From contig CAMPYS010000005.1 in NCBI GenBank assembly GCA_946998295.1, positions 27,020-91,019 of the forward strand: a stretch of 64,000 nt of DNA. Reading direction: 5' to 3'. The DNA comes from an uncultured Prevotella sp. (GTDB lineage: Bacteria; Bacteroidota; Bacteroidia; Bacteroidales; Bacteroidaceae). The position numbers were made by a program, and so were the translations under genes. The notes beneath the pieces were generated by a model. That model saw only the letters and a program-made list of their open reading frames with translations, was not told where the DNA came from and made no database searches. Positions 63,951 through 64,000 of the stretch are shown piece by piece (position 1 is the first letter of the stretch; every line of letters starts with the position of its first letter).

Positions 63951-64000
63951 CATCCTTCTTCATGTGCATAAACGTGGCATCAGGGTCGGTCTTGCTGTAG
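63937..64000 (-). mobile_element. IS1182-type transposase fragment (cut by window edge)
   Basis: On the minus strand from the edge the frame reads YSKTDPDATFMHMKKDAM then VR and a stop at 63939-63937. The D-P-D-A-T-F-M-x-M-K block is characteristic of IS1182-family DDE transposases, in which the protein would normally continue beyond K-x-D-x-M. The transposase is thus truncated where it meets the integrase fragment; the rest lies outside the window. Confidence 0.75.

Overview
The window is a low-GC (very AT-rich), gene-dense stretch of a Bacteroidales chromosome, most probably from a Prevotella-like member. Evidence for this: promoters of the Bacteroidetes type (TTTG or TTG, 19-21 bases, TAnnTTTG), no obvious Shine-Dalgarno sequences, a complete Na+-translocating NADH:quinone reductase operon, DUF4270 and DUF4827 lipoproteins, a putative Porin_10 protein, a TamL-type lipoprotein with two TamB-like proteins, type A and type B C-terminal sorting domains of the type IX secretion system (T9SS), and Bacteroidetes-style tyrosine integrases at the right edge.

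Layout. 0-1.3 kb: two-component system (minus strand, kinase cut by the window edge). 1.7-7.4 kb: lipoprotein serine protease, tiny T9SS-tail protein, GHL10 family protein, mutS2. 7.4-8.2 kb: decayed T9SS-tail gene carrying an inverted-repeat insert. 8.2-12.5 kb: TetR-fabG, a pseudouridine synthase, a DUF4827 lipoprotein, glmM. 13.3-15.3 kb: LysR regulator and YeiH-type exporter. 15.3-16 kb: a gene-free repeat island. 16-25.6 kb: YfhO-like membrane protein, TamL and a convergent TamB, with a small frameshifted gene between them. 25.7-31.6 kb: nqrABCDEF. 31.7-36.6 kb: a second, larger TamB. 36.6-37.2 kb: a second repeat island. 37.2-39.6 kb (minus): POT transporter and outer-membrane barrel. 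39.7-47.9 kb: T9SS type B protein, uvrA, small membrane protein plus porin, and menA-HD-deaminase linked by 4-base overlaps. 47.9-54.8 kb (minus): an unlisted 48-residue membrane protein, pseudouridine synthase, kdsB, clpC, an unlisted 45-residue protein, DUF4270 lipoprotein, truncated GT5-like protein. 55-56.6 kb: panC-panD and a tRNA-Ser/tRNA-Glu unit with clear promoter and terminator. 56.7-62.3 kb (minus): PAP2 phosphatase, LTA-synthase-like sulfatase-fold enzyme, a candidate stand-alone small RNA, a third copy of the long intergenic repeat, and a phosphohexomutase. 62.5-64 kb: an island of visibly higher GC with a broken integrase, a truncated second integrase and an IS1182-like transposase tail.

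Functionally the region is mostly housekeeping: cell-envelope biogenesis (Tam, KdsB, GlmM, PAP2, LTA-synthase-like, porins), respiration (Nqr with MenA for menaquinone), cofactors (PanC, PanD), DNA repair and proteostasis (UvrA, MutS2, ClpC). The least explained material lies between the genes: two repeat families, a candidate ~90-nt RNA, and several small genes below usual length cut-offs.
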